The notes: a model not told the origin generated them from the sequence alone. Shown: positions 34,268-44,960, numbered from the stretch's first letter. The stretch: DNA of 64,000 bases from Bacteroidia bacterium (GCA_026003235.1 BPGW01000003.1:217427-281426), one strand, 5' to 3'. Translations and numbers: made by a program.

Positions 34268-36184
34268 ATGGCGATTGTATTGGAATGGAAAGGGCAGCGC
34301 TACACAGCTGACGCCGACCCCGAAGAGCCTTTGTATGCTGTATTACAGCGGTTAGGTCTGCCTGCGGGTACAGAGATCTTTGCGGCTAAAACGCAGGAGG
34401 GCCTTCATGAGCTTGCGGCGCCGGTAGGGCCTCACTCGTTTTTTCAGCTGGTGGGGTGGGAAAGTCCGGAAGGTAAGTTCGTCTTTTGGCACTCCAGCGC
34501 GCACATCCTGGCCGAAGCTATTCAACACTTCTGGCCTGACTGCAAGCTCACCATCGGTCCGCCCATTGAGAATGGCTTTTACTACGACATTGACTTTGGG
34601 GGGCATCCTCCTTCGCCGGCAGACTTTCCTCGGATAGAGCAGAAGTTCATGGAGCTGGCGCAGCAGCCGGAGTACTTCGTGCGGAAGAAAGTCTCCCAAG
34701 AAGAAGCGCTGCGCTATTACGAGCAAAAGAAAAACCCTTACAAGGTTGAGCTGATTCGGGAGCTGCCGCCGGATGAAATTACATTTTATGAGTCTGGTGG
34801 GTTTGTAGACTTGTGTAAGGGTCCTCATTTGTGGCATTCTGGGCCGGTGCGGGCTGTGAAGGTGCTTTCTTTGGCCGGCGCCTACTGGCGGGGCGATAGC
34901 CGCAATCCCCAGCTCACGCGCGTGTATGCCATCAGCTTCCCTTCCCAAGCGGAACTGGAAGCGTACCTGCACCTCTTGGAGGAAGCGGCTCGCCGTGACC
35001 ATCGCGTGCTGGGCAAGCAGCTTGACCTTTTTTCGTTTCACGAGGAGGGGCCGGGCTTTCCCTTCTGGCATCCCAAGGGTATGCGGCTCCTGAATGCCCT
35101 CCAAGACTGGCTGCGAAAAAAACTCCTTCAAGCCGGCTATGAAGAAATCAAAACCCCTATCATCCTCACCCAGACGCTGTGGGAGCGCTCCGGCCATTAC
35201 GAGAACTACCGGGAAAACATGTACTTCACCGAGATTGACGAGCAGCCCTTTGCCGTCAAGCCCATGAACTGCCCGGGCAGTACCCTTGTATACCGGACAA
35301 GCTTGCGATCGTATCGGGACCTACCTCTGCGGCTCTTTGAGTTTGGACATGTGCATCGGCACGAGCTATCGGGGGTTTTGACGGGCCTTTTCCGAGTGCG
35401 GGCCTTCACGCAGGATGATGCGCACATTTACTGCACGCCGGAGCAAATCCAAGAAGAAATCCAAGCCCTTTTGCGGTTGGTTCAGGAGGTGTACGCGGCT
35501 TTTGGTTTTCAAGAAAAGGAAATTTACCTCTCCACTCGCCCTGACAAGTACATCGGTTCGCTGGAGCTGTGGAATCAGGCGGAGGCTGCGTTGGAGGGAG
35601 CTTTGCGGGCAGCGGGGCTGCCTTACCAGATCAATCCCGGGGACGGGGCCTTTTATGGGCCTAAGATAGACTTTGTAGTGCGGGACAGTTTGCGGCGGCG
35701 GTGGCAGCTGGGCACCATTCAGCTGGACTTTTCCATGCCGCAGCGCTTTGGCTTGACCTACGTGGGGCCAGACGGGCAGGCCCACACCCCGGTCATGATT
35801 CACCGGGCGATCTTGGGGTCCTTTGAACGATTTGTAGGGGTGCTCTTGGAACATACCGCCGGAGAATTGCCCCTGTGGCTGGCTCCCGTGCAAGTCAAGA
35901 TTCTACCGGTGAGCGAAAAGTTTTTGCCTTACGCCCGGCAGCTTCAGGCCAAGGTCCTGGAGCGCGGCTTGCGGCCTGCCCTGGATGAGAGCGACGAAAA
36001 GCTGGGCAAGAAAATTCGCCTCGCTGAGCAAGAAAAGGTGCCTCTCATCTGGGTGGTAGGCAGCAAGGAAGCCGAAACAGGCACCGTAGCCGTGCGAGAC
36101 CGCCAGCATCGCACCCAGCGCGAAGCCGTCCCCGTAGAAGAAGCCCTTCAGGAGCTGCAAGCTCGCTCCCTTCCCCCCTCCTAA
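34268..36184 (+). CDS. thrS: Threonyl-tRNA synthetase
   Basis: ThrRS charges tRNA-Thr. The 638-residue protein has the N-terminal TGS domain (first 60 residues), the editing domain with HSSAHILAEA, and the class II catalytic core: KPMNCPGS with the zinc Cys, FEFGHVHRHELSG (motif 2) and MIHRAILGSFERF (motif 3), followed by an anticodon-binding domain. The start ATG 34268 is taken as the first in the conserved frame after the promoter; the upstream extension runs through the terminator. No T-box or other leader is visible. Confidence 0.97.
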   Translation: MAIVLEWKGQRYTADADPEEPLYAVLQRLGLPAGTEIFAAKTQEGLHELAAPVGPHSFFQLVGWESPEGKFVFWHSSAHILAEAIQHFWPDCKLTIGPPIENGFYYDIDFGGHPPSPADFPRIEQKFMELAQQPEYFVRKKVSQEEALRYYEQKKNPYKVELIRELPPDEITFYESGGFVDLCKGPHLWHSGPVRAVKVLSLAGAYWRGDSRNPQLTRVYAISFPSQAELEAYLHLLEEAARRDHRVLGKQLDLFSFHEEGPGFPFWHPKGMRLLNALQDWLRKKLLQAGYEEIKTPIILTQTLWERSGHYENYRENMYFTEIDEQPFAVKPMNCPGSTLVYRTSLRSYRDLPLRLFEFGHVHRHELSGVLTGLFRVRAFTQDDAHIYCTPEQIQEEIQALLRLVQEVYAAFGFQEKEIYLSTRPDKYIGSLELWNQAEAALEGALRAAGLPYQINPGDGAFYGPKIDFVVRDSLRRRWQLGTIQLDFSMPQRFGLTYVGPDGQAHTPVMIHRAILGSFERFVGVLLEHTAGELPLWLAPVQVKILPVSEKFLPYARQLQAKVLERGLRPALDESDEKLGKKIRLAEQEKVPLIWVVGSKEAETGTVAVRDRQHRTQREAVPVEEALQELQARSLPPS

Positions 36185-36197
36185 AACCGGTTTTTCG

Positions 36198-36205
36198 TAG
36201 GTTTG
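36198..36205 (+). promoter_or_regulatory. -7 promoter box for rseP
   Basis: TAGGTTTG, 5 bases before GTG 36211. Confidence 0.65.
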
Positions 36206-36210
36206 CCAAA

Positions 36211-37518
36211 GTGCTGACGCTGGGGCTGTTTCTTGCCGTGCTCACGGTCCTCATTGTGGTGCATGAGCTGGGGCATTTCCTGCCTGCCCGACTCTTCGGC
36301 ATGCGCGTGGAAAAGTTCTACCTGTTTTTTGACTGGCCAACCAAGCTCTGGAGCTGGAAGAAAAACGGCACCGAATACGGCATCGGCGTGCTACCCTTGG
36401 GGGGGTATGTGAAAATCGCCGGCATGGTAGATGAAAGCCAGCTTGGCAAAAAAGTCTCTGAGCCTGCGCTTCCTGCACCGGATGAGTTTCGCGCTAAGCC
36501 CCTCTATCAGCGAGCGATTGTTATTGCAGGCGGCCCTTTGATGAACGTAATCTTTGCTATTGCGGTACTTTCGGGGCTGTTTTTTGTCTATGGGGTGGAA
36601 CGTGTGCCCCTTTATGCCTGGGAGTATGGATTGGAAGCGGTGCCGCTGGTGGGTATTCAAGCTGGGGATCGCTTGCTGAAGGTCAATGGCGAGCCGGCTT
36701 ACTTGGACCGCATCAGCTCGCCTGAGTGGCTCTTAGCGGACCCGCCTGTCCTTGAGGTGCTCAGAGGTAAAGACACCGTGCGGATAGCTCTCTCAGCGGC
36801 CCAGCGCGATTCGCTCTTGCGCAGGTACACCCAAGGGCAAGAAGGACTGACTTTACGCTTACCTGCCCAGATCGAGCCCGTAGAAGGAGGTCCCGCAGCC
36901 CAGGCAGGCCTACAAAAGGGCGATCTGATTTTGGCCGTGAACGACGCGCCGGTCTCCAGCTTCGCAGAACTGCGCGCTCGCCTGCAAGCCACCTCCGGTG
37001 ACAGCGTACGCCTCACCGTCCAGCGTAAAGGCCAAACCTTTTCCGTGCAGGTTGGCCTGGATACAGCTCGTCGGATCCACGTGCTGCCTGCCGTGATTCT
37101 ACCCCACGAAACGCGGACCCTCTCTCTGGCCGAAGCTTTCCAAGAGGGGATTCGGCAGGCTTATCGCCTCACCGCTACCAACCTCAAGGGGCTCTTTTAC
37201 CTGGTGACGGGGCGGATGCGCGCTTCGGAAAGCCTATCAGGACCGATTGGGATTGCCCGCCTGGCCGGCAAAACCTACGAAAACACCGGTTGGCGGGGCT
37301 TCCTGGCCTTCTCTGCCGTGCTAAGCCTTATTCTGGCCTTCATGAACCTCCTACCGATTCCCCTCCTGGACGGAGGGCATCTTCTTTTCTTGGGCATGGA
37401 AGCAGTCCTCCGTAGGGAACCCTCCTATCGCCTGCGTGAAGTGGCCCAGTATATAGGGCTGGCCCTTATCTTGGCGCTGATGGTGTTTGCCTTTTGGAAT
37501 GACTTACGGCGTTTATGA
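36211..37518 (+). CDS. rseP: RIP site-2 metalloprotease
   Basis: This inner-membrane zinc protease cleaves substrates such as anti-sigma factors within the membrane. The catalytic HELGH is at residues 18-22 (VLIVVHELGHFLPARLFG), the PIPLLDGGHLLF motif carries the third zinc ligand, and two PDZ domains lie between (VGIQAGDRLLKVNGEP and GLQKGDLILAVND). GTG 36211 is the start: it is 5 bases after a promoter box. The 435-residue length is usual. The TPR gene overlaps its stop by 4 bases. In many Bacteroidetes rseP follows dxr; here dxr is elsewhere. Confidence 0.94.
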   Translation: MLTLGLFLAVLTVLIVVHELGHFLPARLFGMRVEKFYLFFDWPTKLWSWKKNGTEYGIGVLPLGGYVKIAGMVDESQLGKKVSEPALPAPDEFRAKPLYQRAIVIAGGPLMNVIFAIAVLSGLFFVYGVERVPLYAWEYGLEAVPLVGIQAGDRLLKVNGEPAYLDRISSPEWLLADPPVLEVLRGKDTVRIALSAAQRDSLLRRYTQGQEGLTLRLPAQIEPVEGGPAAQAGLQKGDLILAVNDAPVSSFAELRARLQATSGDSVRLTVQRKGQTFSVQVGLDTARRIHVLPAVILPHETRTLSLAEAFQEGIRQAYRLTATNLKGLFYLVTGRMRASESLSGPIGIARLAGKTYENTGWRGFLAFSAVLSLILAFMNLLPIPLLDGGHLLFLGMEAVLRREPSYRLREVAQYIGLALILALMVFAFWNDLRRL

Positions 37519-39227
37519 GAAGGGTACTGTGGAGCCTGGCCCTGGTGGGAGGAGTGGGGTGGGGGCAAGACCCTAAGGTAGCGGTGGAACTTTTTCGGCT
37601 CGGACGCTATGAGGAAGCTTACCCCCTCTTCAAGCGGCTTTTTGAGCGCGAGAGGGACTACCTCTGGGCCACCTACGCCACAGAATGCCTCCTCCAGCAG
37701 GGCAAAACTGCGGAATGGAACCGGTGGCTGCAAGAGGAGCGCCGTTCCCATCGCCAGTCGCCCTGGGCAGCGGCTTGGGAAATCCGGGCCGCTTCCCTCA
37801 AGGGAGACACGAGCGCTTTGGCGGCCTGGAGCAAGCTCGTAGCCCGACCTGAGCTGCCCCTTTTCGTGCTGGAGGCTTTGGCAGAAGTCGCTTGGCGGGT
37901 ATGGGGACGACCGGACTGGCAAAGAGCCGCCTTGCTGGCTGCCCGAAGTCAGAACCCCCACGGTTATGCCCCTCTTGTCATCGCCACCTACGAACTGGAA
38001 AACAACTGGCCTGCCGCCTGGCAGGAGTGGGTCCAGCACGCTTACCAGCAAAAGATCCCCTTAGATACCCTGCTTTTTGTGCTGCGGCGGTACCGAGCTG
38101 CGGGGATGAGCGCCGACAGCGCCGAACTTCCTCTCTTGCAGCTCTGGCAAAGCGAACCTTCGGCCCAGGTGGCTGAGCTTTTGTGCCGGTTTTACCTGGC
38201 TGAGGGGGACCTGGTGGAAGCGCTTCGGTACGCCCGGGCTTCGTTCCGGCTGGGCAAAACCTGCGAAACCCTCTACGAAGTCGCCTGGAACGCCGCCGAA
38301 AAAGGCTTCTTCACTCCTGCGCTGGAGGCGCTGCGGCTGATTCTCCAAGCAGGGGAAGCGTGCCCTTACTTCCCTTCAGCGCTTTCACGCTACTTGGAAA
38401 TAGAAGCCCTTCAATCCCATCCCTCTCAGGCTCTGCGAGTCATAGATTCCCTCTTGGAGAAGAATCCCGACAATCCTGCGCTTCAGCTGGAGAAGGCCCG
38501 CTGGTTACTAAAGCTTCACCAGCCTGACTCGGTGATAGTTCTCTTGAGTCGTCTTTCACCGCCTACGCCTTCCCTTGTAGCGCAGAAGCAGCTGCTTTTG
38601 TCCGAAGCAGCCCTGCAGAAGGACGACTTCCTCCAAGCTCGTTTAGCCCTCTTGGAGCTGGAGAGCCGCCTACCTCAGACCGCCTGGCTCAGCGAAGCTT
38701 ACTTCGCTCTGGGCAAGCTGGCCTACTTCCAGGGGGAATTTGAGTTAGCTAAAACCCGCCTTCGCCTGCTCAAAAACAATACCCAGGACGACTTAGCTAA
38801 CGACGCCATCCAACTTTTTTGGCATATTGAGGATAACCTCAAGCCGGATACCCTAACCGAACCCCTTCGTCTCTTTGCTCGGGCGGAATTGTATCGCTTC
38901 CAAGGGAAAGAGCAGGCGGCCCAGCTCCTGTTGGATTCCCTGGAGAAAACCTACAAAGGCCATCCCATCACCGACGATGTGCTTTGGCTGAAGGCCCAAG
39001 TAGCGCTTCAGCGAGGAGACACTACGCAGGCTCGCACGTACCTTCACCTGCTGGCGGACTATCCGGACTCTGAGAGTTTGTACCGAGACGAGGCGTTATA
39101 CTTGCTGGGGGGGCTGGCGCGTCGCCCCGCTGAAGCCGCAGAGTATTACGAAAGGCTTTTGCGGGAAGTGCCGGGTAGCCTCTATAGCCGACTGGCCCAA
39201 GAAAAACTCCGAGCGCTGGCGCGATAA
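37515..39227 (+). CDS. Exported TPR-like repeat protein
   Basis: The 570-residue protein has a signal peptide (MRRVLWSLALVGGVGWGQ) and a long chain of helical pairs resembling TPR units, for example FRLGRYEEAYPLFKRLFER, ALGKLAYFQGEFELAKTRL and YYERLLREVPGSLYSRLAQ. No catalytic domain is seen. It is translationally coupled to rseP (ATGA overlap), which may point to a role in envelope quality control, but this is inference only. The adk promoter follows its stop. Confidence 0.8.
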   Translation: MRRVLWSLALVGGVGWGQDPKVAVELFRLGRYEEAYPLFKRLFERERDYLWATYATECLLQQGKTAEWNRWLQEERRSHRQSPWAAAWEIRAASLKGDTSALAAWSKLVARPELPLFVLEALAEVAWRVWGRPDWQRAALLAARSQNPHGYAPLVIATYELENNWPAAWQEWVQHAYQQKIPLDTLLFVLRRYRAAGMSADSAELPLLQLWQSEPSAQVAELLCRFYLAEGDLVEALRYARASFRLGKTCETLYEVAWNAAEKGFFTPALEALRLILQAGEACPYFPSALSRYLEIEALQSHPSQALRVIDSLLEKNPDNPALQLEKARWLLKLHQPDSVIVLLSRLSPPTPSLVAQKQLLLSEAALQKDDFLQARLALLELESRLPQTAWLSEAYFALGKLAYFQGEFELAKTRLRLLKNNTQDDLANDAIQLFWHIEDNLKPDTLTEPLRLFARAELYRFQGKEQAAQLLLDSLEKTYKGHPITDDVLWLKAQVALQRGDTTQARTYLHLLADYPDSESLYRDEALYLLGGLARRPAEAAEYYERLLREVPGSLYSRLAQEKLRALAR

Positions 39228-39239
39228 GCAAGGTGGCGC

Positions 39240-39247
39240 TACCTTTG
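39240..39247 (+). promoter_or_regulatory. -7 promoter box for adk
   Basis: TACCTTTG, 4 bases before ATG 39252. Confidence 0.75.
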
Positions 39248-39251
39248 CTCA

Positions 39252-39824
39252 ATGCAAGTGCTTTTGCTGATGGGTCCGCCCGGGGCTGGCAAGGGCACGC
39301 AGGCCCGGCGCCTCGTGGAAGACTACGGTTGGGCTTACTTGGCAACGGGCGACCTGCTGCGACAAGAAATCCAAGCCGGAACCCCCCTCGGTAAAAACAT
39401 TCAGGCGCTCGTGGAGGGCGGCAAGCTGATCCCGGACCAGCTCATTGTGTCCCTGGTAGAGCAGCAGCTCCAGGAAGGACGAACCTACCTGCTGGATGGC
39501 TTTCCTCGTACGGTAGGGCAGGCAGAAGCGCTTGAAGCGCTGCTCCGCCGAAAAAACGCTCGGCTCCTGGGCGCTCTTTTCCTGGAAGTGCCCGAAGACA
39601 CGCTCCTGGCCCGCATACAAGGCCGCGCCCAAGTGGAACATCGGGCCGATGACAGCTTGGACACTTTCCGCATTCGTCTGGAGGAGTACCACCAGAAAAC
39701 CCGACCACTGGCCGCATGGTACGAAGAACGAGGACTCCTCCGACGAATCAACGGCGTGGGTTCCATAGAAGAAGTGCACCACCGCTTGAAGGAAGCGATA
39801 GGAGAATTGTTAAAACAGGCATGA
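39252..39824 (+). CDS. adk: Adenylate kinase
   Basis: Adk interconverts AMP plus ATP and two ADP. The P-loop [14 protein letters not shown] is at residues 8-21, [12 protein letters not shown] and [16 protein letters not shown] follow, and the short LID segment [12 protein letters not shown] lacks the zinc cysteines of the long form. The 190-residue length fits the short-LID type. The start is fixed by the promoter box 4 bases upstream. Its stop overlaps the ribBA start. Confidence 0.95.
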   Translation: MQVLLLMGPPGAGKGTQARRLVEDYGWAYLATGDLLRQEIQAGTPLGKNIQALVEGGKLIPDQLIVSLVEQQLQEGRTYLLDGFPRTVGQAEALEALLRRKNARLLGALFLEVPEDTLLARIQGRAQVEHRADDSLDTFRIRLEEYHQKTRPLAAWYEERGLLRRINGVGSIEEVHHRLKEAIGELLKQA

Positions 39825-41122
39825 GCGAAGGGATTCGGATTGACCCTATCCAAGAGGCCCTGAAGGCGCTTCGGGAAGGGCGCATGGTGATAGTGGTAGA
39901 CGACGAGGACCGGGAAAACGAAGGTGATCTGGTGATGGCGGCGCAGTTTGCCACGCCGGAAGCGATCAATTTCATGGCGCGCGAGGCGCGAGGGCTGATA
40001 TGCGCTCCCCTCACCGAAGAGCGAGCCCGTCAGCTCCATCTGCCCCCCATGGCATCAGAAAACACAGCGCCGCATCACACAGCTTTCACGGTCTCTGTAG
40101 ACTATATCGGAGAGGGGCCTGTAACCGGGATTTCGGCGGCGGACCGAGCCCGAACGCTGCGGGCATTGGCGGACCCCGCTGCGCGAGCCGAAGATTTTGC
40201 CCGACCTGGCCATATCTTTCCCCTCATTGCCCGACCTGAAGGGGTCCTACGGCGCGCAGGCCACACCGAAGCCGCCGTGGATCTGCTACGCTTGGCCGGC
40301 CTCATCCCCGTGGGCGTAATCGTGGAAATCATGAACGAAGACGGCTCCATGGCCCGCCTGCCCGAACTGCGCCAAAAAGCAGACCAATGGAAAGTACCCC
40401 TCATCACCATCCAGGACCTTATCGCTTATCGCCTGCGCACCGAGACCACCATCCAAAAGGAAGTCGTGGTTCAAATGCCCACGCGGTACGGGCACTTCGT
40501 GATGCATGTGTACCGCCATCGCATCACCCAACAGCCCCATGTGGCTTTGGTCAAAGGCACATGGGAGCCTGACGAACCCATCTTAGTACGGGTGCACTCC
40601 TCGTGCTTTACAGGGGATATTCTGGGTTCTCTGCGATGCGACTGCGGCAATCAGCTGGCTGCGGCCCTGCGTAAAATAGAAGAAGCCGGCAAAGGCGTGC
40701 TGGTTTACATCAACCAAGAAGGGCGGGGCATTGGCCTTATCCCTAAGATGCATGCCTACAAGCTGCAGGAGGAAGGCCTGGACACGGTAGAAGCCAACCT
40801 GGCGCTGGGCTACCGGCCTGACGAACGCGAGTACGGGACCGGCGCCCAAATCCTGAGAGACTTAGGGGTGCGAAAAATGCGGCTTTTGACCAACAACCCC
40901 ACCAAACGCGCAGGCCTTGCCGGCTATGGCCTTGAGATCGTAGAGACCCTGCCCCTCATCACCCCTCCTAACCCCTACAATCGTCGTTACCTGGAGACGA
41001 AGCGCACCCGCCTCGGACATCTTTTGCCGGAAGACATCTTTGAAGGCGCCTCATCCAACGGCGAGGAATGGACCTGCGAACCTTCACTTTCCGATGCAGA
41101 AGCGGGAAAAGATATGGCCTAA
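39821..41122 (+). CDS. ribBA: Bifunctional DHBP synthase / GTP cyclohydrolase II
   Basis: The 433-residue protein joins two early riboflavin enzymes. The N-terminal half makes 3,4-dihydroxy-2-butanone-4-phosphate from ribulose-5-phosphate ([12 protein letters not shown] and [14 protein letters not shown]). The C-terminal half opens GTP to the pyrimidine intermediate (zinc set [28 protein letters not shown]). ATG 39821 overlaps the adk stop. The end overlaps the convergent mnmE by 39 bases. No FMN riboswitch is possible because the gene is translationally coupled to adk. Confidence 0.95.
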   Translation: MSEGIRIDPIQEALKALREGRMVIVVDDEDRENEGDLVMAAQFATPEAINFMAREARGLICAPLTEERARQLHLPPMASENTAPHHTAFTVSVDYIGEGPVTGISAADRARTLRALADPAARAEDFARPGHIFPLIARPEGVLRRAGHTEAAVDLLRLAGLIPVGVIVEIMNEDGSMARLPELRQKADQWKVPLITIQDLIAYRLRTETTIQKEVVVQMPTRYGHFVMHVYRHRITQQPHVALVKGTWEPDEPILVRVHSSCFTGDILGSLRCDCGNQLAAALRKIEEAGKGVLVYINQEGRGIGLIPKMHAYKLQEEGLDTVEANLALGYRPDEREYGTGAQILRDLGVRKMRLLTNNPTKRAGLAGYGLEIVETLPLITPPNPYNRRYLETKRTRLGHLLPEDIFEGASSNGEEWTCEPSLSDAEAGKDMA

Positions 41123-42433
41123 GATTTCGTCGGGGGTGATTTCGCCGGTGATTTCGCCGATAGCGTTTTGAGCGGCTCGCAGCTCTTCGGCCAGGAGTTC
41201 GGTGCCGCCACCCCTTTCTAACAAAGCCAGGGCCCCCTCAATGGCCGAGCGGGCCCGCACGAAGCTCTCATAATGCCGTGCGTGCGAAAGAAGCACCTCT
41301 TGGCCCAGGCCGGCCTTTTCCAAGAGATCCAGAATGGCTTGCTGGAGCTTGTCAAGCCCGACTTTTTCCCGGGCAGAGAGGGGAATCACTTCCTTTGGCC
41401 AAGGAGGTAGCTCCGCCAGGCGATCTACTTTGTTAGCCACCCACAAGAGGGGGGGAAGGGGACCGGTACCCAGGAGCGTATGGGCATGCTGCTGGGCCTC
41501 TTCCCATGTTTCTGCCGCTGCGTCAAATACATACAAGATGAGGAAGGCTTGGGCGATTTTTTCGCGGGTGCGGCGGATGCCTTCGGCCTCAATGGGATCG
41601 GCGGGATCGGCTCGCAGACCCGCCGTATCTATGAGCCGCAGCTCGTAGCCCCCAAGGAAGAGCCGCTCTTCTACGGTATCCCGTGTGGTGCCTGGAATGT
41701 CAGACACGATAGCCCTTTCTTCTGCCAGGAGGGCGTTCAGAAGGGTAGATTTGCCGGCGTTGGGGCGTCCCACAATCGCCAAAGGAATGCCCTGCCGTAC
41801 CGCTTGTCCAGCCCGATAGGAGGCCAAAAGCCGCTCTATTTCCCCCTTCAGCTCCCCAAGAAGGGACTGCAGCTGACTTCGCGAAGCAAACTCTACATCT
41901 TCCTCGCTGAAGTCCAGCTCCAATTCCAGCAGCGCCAAAAACTCCACGAGCTTTTGGCGAAAGGCGCGTATTTTCTCAAAGTAGGCGCCTTTGAGTTGGC
42001 TTATGGCCAGGCGGTGAGCGGCTGCGCTCTGCGCCTGAATCAGGTCGGCCACGGCTTCGGCTTGGTCCAGAGAAAGCTTGCGGTTCAGGTAAGCGCGCAG
42101 GGTGAATTCGCCGGGTCGCGCCAGTCGCGCCCCTCCCTCCACGAGAAGTTCTACCACACGCCGCAGCACATAAAGGCTTCCATGGCAGGAGAGTTCCACG
42201 ACCTCTTCACCGGTATAAGAGTGGGGAGCCGGAAAATACACCAGCAGGGCCTGATCCAGGAGCTGGCCGCTGGGTTCCAGGATGTGGCCTACATGAACTC
42301 GTCGGGGTCGTGGAGCCGGACCTTGCCAATATCGGCGAGCGATGGTGAGGGCTTCCGGACCGCTAAGGCGCACCACTCCAATCGCCGCTGGCGCCCAAGC
42401 CGTGGCCACTGCTACGATGGTATCATCGGTCAC
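41084..42433 (-). CDS. mnmE: tRNA uridine-5-carboxymethylaminomethyl modification GTPase
   Basis: MnmE, with MnmG, modifies U34 in certain tRNAs. The 449-residue protein has the N-terminal folate-binding domain, an embedded G domain ([25 protein letters not shown]) and the C-terminal FCIGK tail with its functional Cys. GTG 42433 is the start: it directly precedes [18 protein letters not shown], the usual N-terminus, and is 5 bases after a TAAGTTTG box. The frame continues upstream but that part is not protein-like. Confidence 0.95.
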   Translation of the reverse strand: MTDDTIVAVATAWAPAAIGVVRLSGPEALTIARRYWQGPAPRPRRVHVGHILEPSGQLLDQALLVYFPAPHSYTGEEVVELSCHGSLYVLRRVVELLVEGGARLARPGEFTLRAYLNRKLSLDQAEAVADLIQAQSAAAHRLAISQLKGAYFEKIRAFRQKLVEFLALLELELDFSEEDVEFASRSQLQSLLGELKGEIERLLASYRAGQAVRQGIPLAIVGRPNAGKSTLLNALLAEERAIVSDIPGTTRDTVEERLFLGGYELRLIDTAGLRADPADPIEAEGIRRTREKIAQAFLILYVFDAAAETWEEAQQHAHTLLGTGPLPPLLWVANKVDRLAELPPWPKEVIPLSAREKVGLDKLQQAILDLLEKAGLGQEVLLSHARHYESFVRARSAIEGALALLERGGGTELLAEELRAAQNAIGEITGEITPDEILGHIFSRFCIGK

Positions 42434-42438
42434 GAGGG

Positions 42439-42446
42439 CAAACTTA
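42439..42446 (-). promoter_or_regulatory. -7 promoter box for mnmE
   Basis: TAAGTTTG, 5 bases before GTG 42433. Confidence 0.7.
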
Positions 42447-42481
42447 GGTTGGTTTTGGCTTGGCGTATACCCAACTCTTCG

Positions 42482-42489
42482 TACCTTTA
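42482..42489 (+). promoter_or_regulatory. Probable -7 box for the cargo gene at 42498
   Basis: TACCTTTA, one base off TAnnTTTG, 8 bases before ATG 42498 and divergent from the mnmE box. Confidence 0.4.
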
Positions 42490-42497
42490 CTCTACGT

Positions 42498-43796
42498 ATG
42501 CGACGACTCCAGTTACTCGCGGGTATGGCGCTTCTTAGCGCCGGGTGAGCCCAGGTAGCGGCCCTTGAGCGATTCAAAGGGCTGCAAGGCCGGATTCAAG
42601 CGGTTCAACGGGCGGTTCAGGCGCTGCAGGCCCCCTCAGCCCGCCTAAGCCAGAACGCCTGGCGGCGAGATACCCTTTATCACGACACGGTTCAGTCGCA
42701 GGGACAGTCCAATCCTACGTGGCTGCTGTCCGACTTTCACACTTACAGCTACTGGCCTACGGGGCTTGAGAAAAGCGACAGCGTTTTTGATAAGCGCCTG
42801 GGGACCTGGCGCCCCTCCGAAGTAAACTATACCTGGTGGTACAGCGCTTTTTCGCAGGAATCTGTGGGCGTTTCTTTTTTTCGAGACCCCAATACGGGAA
42901 CCCTGGTTCGCAGCGATAGTCAGGTCTTCCGATTTTCCGTAGCCGGTTCAGGTGTAAAGGTGGAAGTCTCTCACTATGCCTGGGACCAAGGCGCTTGGCA
43001 AATCACGGAGAAAGACTCCGCCTGGGTACGGCTCGTGGGAAGCCTGAGTCTAATAGATAGCTTGAAGATTTTCTACTACGACCCGAACACCCAGTCGTGG
43101 ACCTCTTATGAGCGGATAGACTGGACCTACGACAGCCAGAATAGACAGACCAAGATGCACTACCGCTCCGATGAAAACCCCGACACAAGCTTCCATCAGG
43201 TTATGCGCAGTTTTTACGAACCTACTGCTCCTGGTCGCAAGATACGAGATAGCCTTGAGCTATACCAGGTAGACGAGATAGGCCCAGGTGCTCCCAACAA
43301 GATCCCTGGCTTGAGGGCAGAATTGCTATATCGCTACGATGGAAGTACCAGCAAAGTAGTAGCTGATTCAGGCAGGTTTGAGGGGTACATTTCGGGGATG
43401 TGGGTTTTCATACTGGCAAGCAAAAACACTTATACCTACGACCCCAGCAGCGACAGCCTGTCTGTGCACATTGTATCCGGATGTGTGTCGCCGTTTACGC
43501 CTTGCACGCCTACCCCTTCTGAGCGGTACCGCTATGTGTGGAAACAGGTGGCTGTAGCCTTTCTGGCGGAGGGGGGAGTAGGTTCGCTGCGTTTGCCTAA
43601 TCCGCTGCATGCTGGCCAGCAGGTGACTCTACCTTTACCTGCGGGGCAAACCTGGCGCTTGCTGAACCTTCAAGGTCAGGAACTGGCCCGCGGCCAAACC
43701 GGCCAGCATGGCACTACCCTCCAGCTACCTGCCCAGTCTGGCATCTATCTGCTCCAGGTAGGGGCAGCTACAGCGAGGCTTCTCCTCTTGCCCTAA
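42498..43796 (+). CDS. T9SS-secreted protein interrupted by TGA in its signal peptide
   Basis: From ATG 42498 the frame encodes a signal peptide (RRLQLLAGMALLSAG), then a TGA at 42546-42548, then continues open with AQVAALERFKGLQGR to a full T9SS type A sorting domain at 43796 (LPAGQTWRLLNLQGQELARG, then SGIYLLQVGAATARLLLLP). Neighbouring signal peptides end GWAQ, so TGA stands where TGG is expected. The next start in frame is GTG 42864, which would lose the signal peptide. The 432-codon body is beta-rich and of unknown function. It is either a recent nonsense mutation or a sequencing error. Confidence 0.7.
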
Positions 43797-43825
43797 GGGT
43801 AAATCCCTGTGGCGGTAAGGGCTGT

Positions 43826-43862
43826 GCGGGCCGTGGTCAGGAGCCACGGCCCGCTTCTTTTT
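43826..43862. terminator. Rho-independent terminator between convergent genes
   Basis: A perfect 11-bp GC-rich stem (43826-43836 with 43844-43854) with a 7-base loop is followed by TTCTTTTT on the plus strand. It ends the cargo gene and may also serve prfB. Confidence 0.85.
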
Positions 43863-43875
43863 GGAGGGCTTGGTC

Positions 43876-44956
43876 TTAGGTCGCCTGCAGCAAGTAGCTC
43901 TTGAGGAAAGGCTCAATATCCCCGTCCAGCACTCCTTGGGCGTCGCTGGTCTCGTAGTCGGTGCGCAGGTCCTTGACGAGCTTGTAGGGGTGAAGTACAT
44001 AACTGCGTATCTGGGAGCCCCATTCAATGGGGCGCTTCTGGGCTTCTATCTTAGCGCGCTCTTCCTGGCGTTTTTGAAGCTCCAGCTGGTAAAGGCGACT
44101 TTTGAGGATCTGGAGGGCTTTTTCGCGGTTCTGGTGCTGGGACCTTTCCTGCTGACAGCTTACGACGATGCCGGTGGGGATATGTTTGACCCGGACGGCC
44201 GTTTCAACCTTATTGACATTCTGGCCGCCGTGGCCGCCAGCCCGGAAGGTGTCCCACTCTAAGTCGCTCGGGTCAATCTTGATCTCAATGCGGTCATCCA
44301 CGAGGGGGTAGACCGAGACCCCCGCAAAAGAAGTGTGCCGGCGAGCGTTGGCATCAAAGGGAGAGATCCGCACCAGCCGATGAACGCCATTTTCCCCTTT
44401 CAGATAGCCATAAGCATACGGGGCATCTATTTCCAGCGTGATGCTACGATAACCGGCTCCTTCTCCTTCCAGTTCATCCACGATGGCGACAGGCCATCCT
44501 TTCTTTTGGGCGTAGAGGGTGTACATGCGCGCCAGCATGGCTGCCCAATCCTGAGCCTCTGTACCCCCAGCTCCGGCGTTGATTTCAAGGATGCACCCGT
44601 AGGCGTCTTCGGGAGCCGAAAGCATTTTTTGCCATTCCAGGTCTGCCAAGGCTTTTTCAGCATCAAGGAAAGCCTTCTGGAGCTCTTTTTCTTCAAGGGC
44701 GCCTTCTTTGAAGAGATGCAGAGCCATTTCGGCCAGTTCTACCAAGGAAGCAGCTTCCTGGTATTTTTCTATCCAAGCTTTTTCGGCTTTGAGGCGGGAA
44801 AGGACTTTCCGGGCTACTTCGGGGTCGTCCCAGAAATTTGGGGCTTGGGACTGGGCCTCCAGCTCGGCCACTTCGGCTTCTCGGCGGGGGATGTCAAAGA
44901 AACCTCCTTAGCGCCGCCAAGCGCTCTTTGAGGGCTTCCAGGGCTTCGTAGGTCAT
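43876..44956 (-). CDS. prfB: Peptide chain release factor 2, with programmed +1 frameshift
   Basis: RF2 ends translation at UGA and UAA. The first short frame runs from ATG 44956 for 20 codons to TGA 44894-44896; after a +1 shift it continues [19 protein letters not shown] to the end at 43876, giving 359 residues. The codon-recognition motif [15 protein letters not shown] and the catalytic [13 protein letters not shown] are present. The frameshift is the known autoregulation of RF2: low RF2 lets ribosomes slip and make more. ATG 44956 is 4 bases after a TACCTTTG box. Confidence 0.95.
44894..44908 (-). other. RF2 programmed frameshift site
   Basis: On the minus strand the order is AGGAGG, TTT, CTT, TGA, then C. 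This is the conserved RF2 arrangement: an internal Shine-Dalgarno-like stimulator, 3 bases, the slippery CTT and the in-frame TGA followed by C. Confidence 0.93.
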
Positions 44957-44960
44957 GGCG

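Noticed and set aside
41480..42538. A 352-codon plus-strand frame opposite mnmE
   Set aside because: mnmE has all GTPase and C-terminal motifs on the other strand; the frame is a by-product of codon bias.
42546..42548. TGA recoded as tryptophan in this organism
   Set aside because: All other genes use TGA as a normal stop, many directly at overlaps with the next start, and RF2 keeps its TGA-dependent frameshift.
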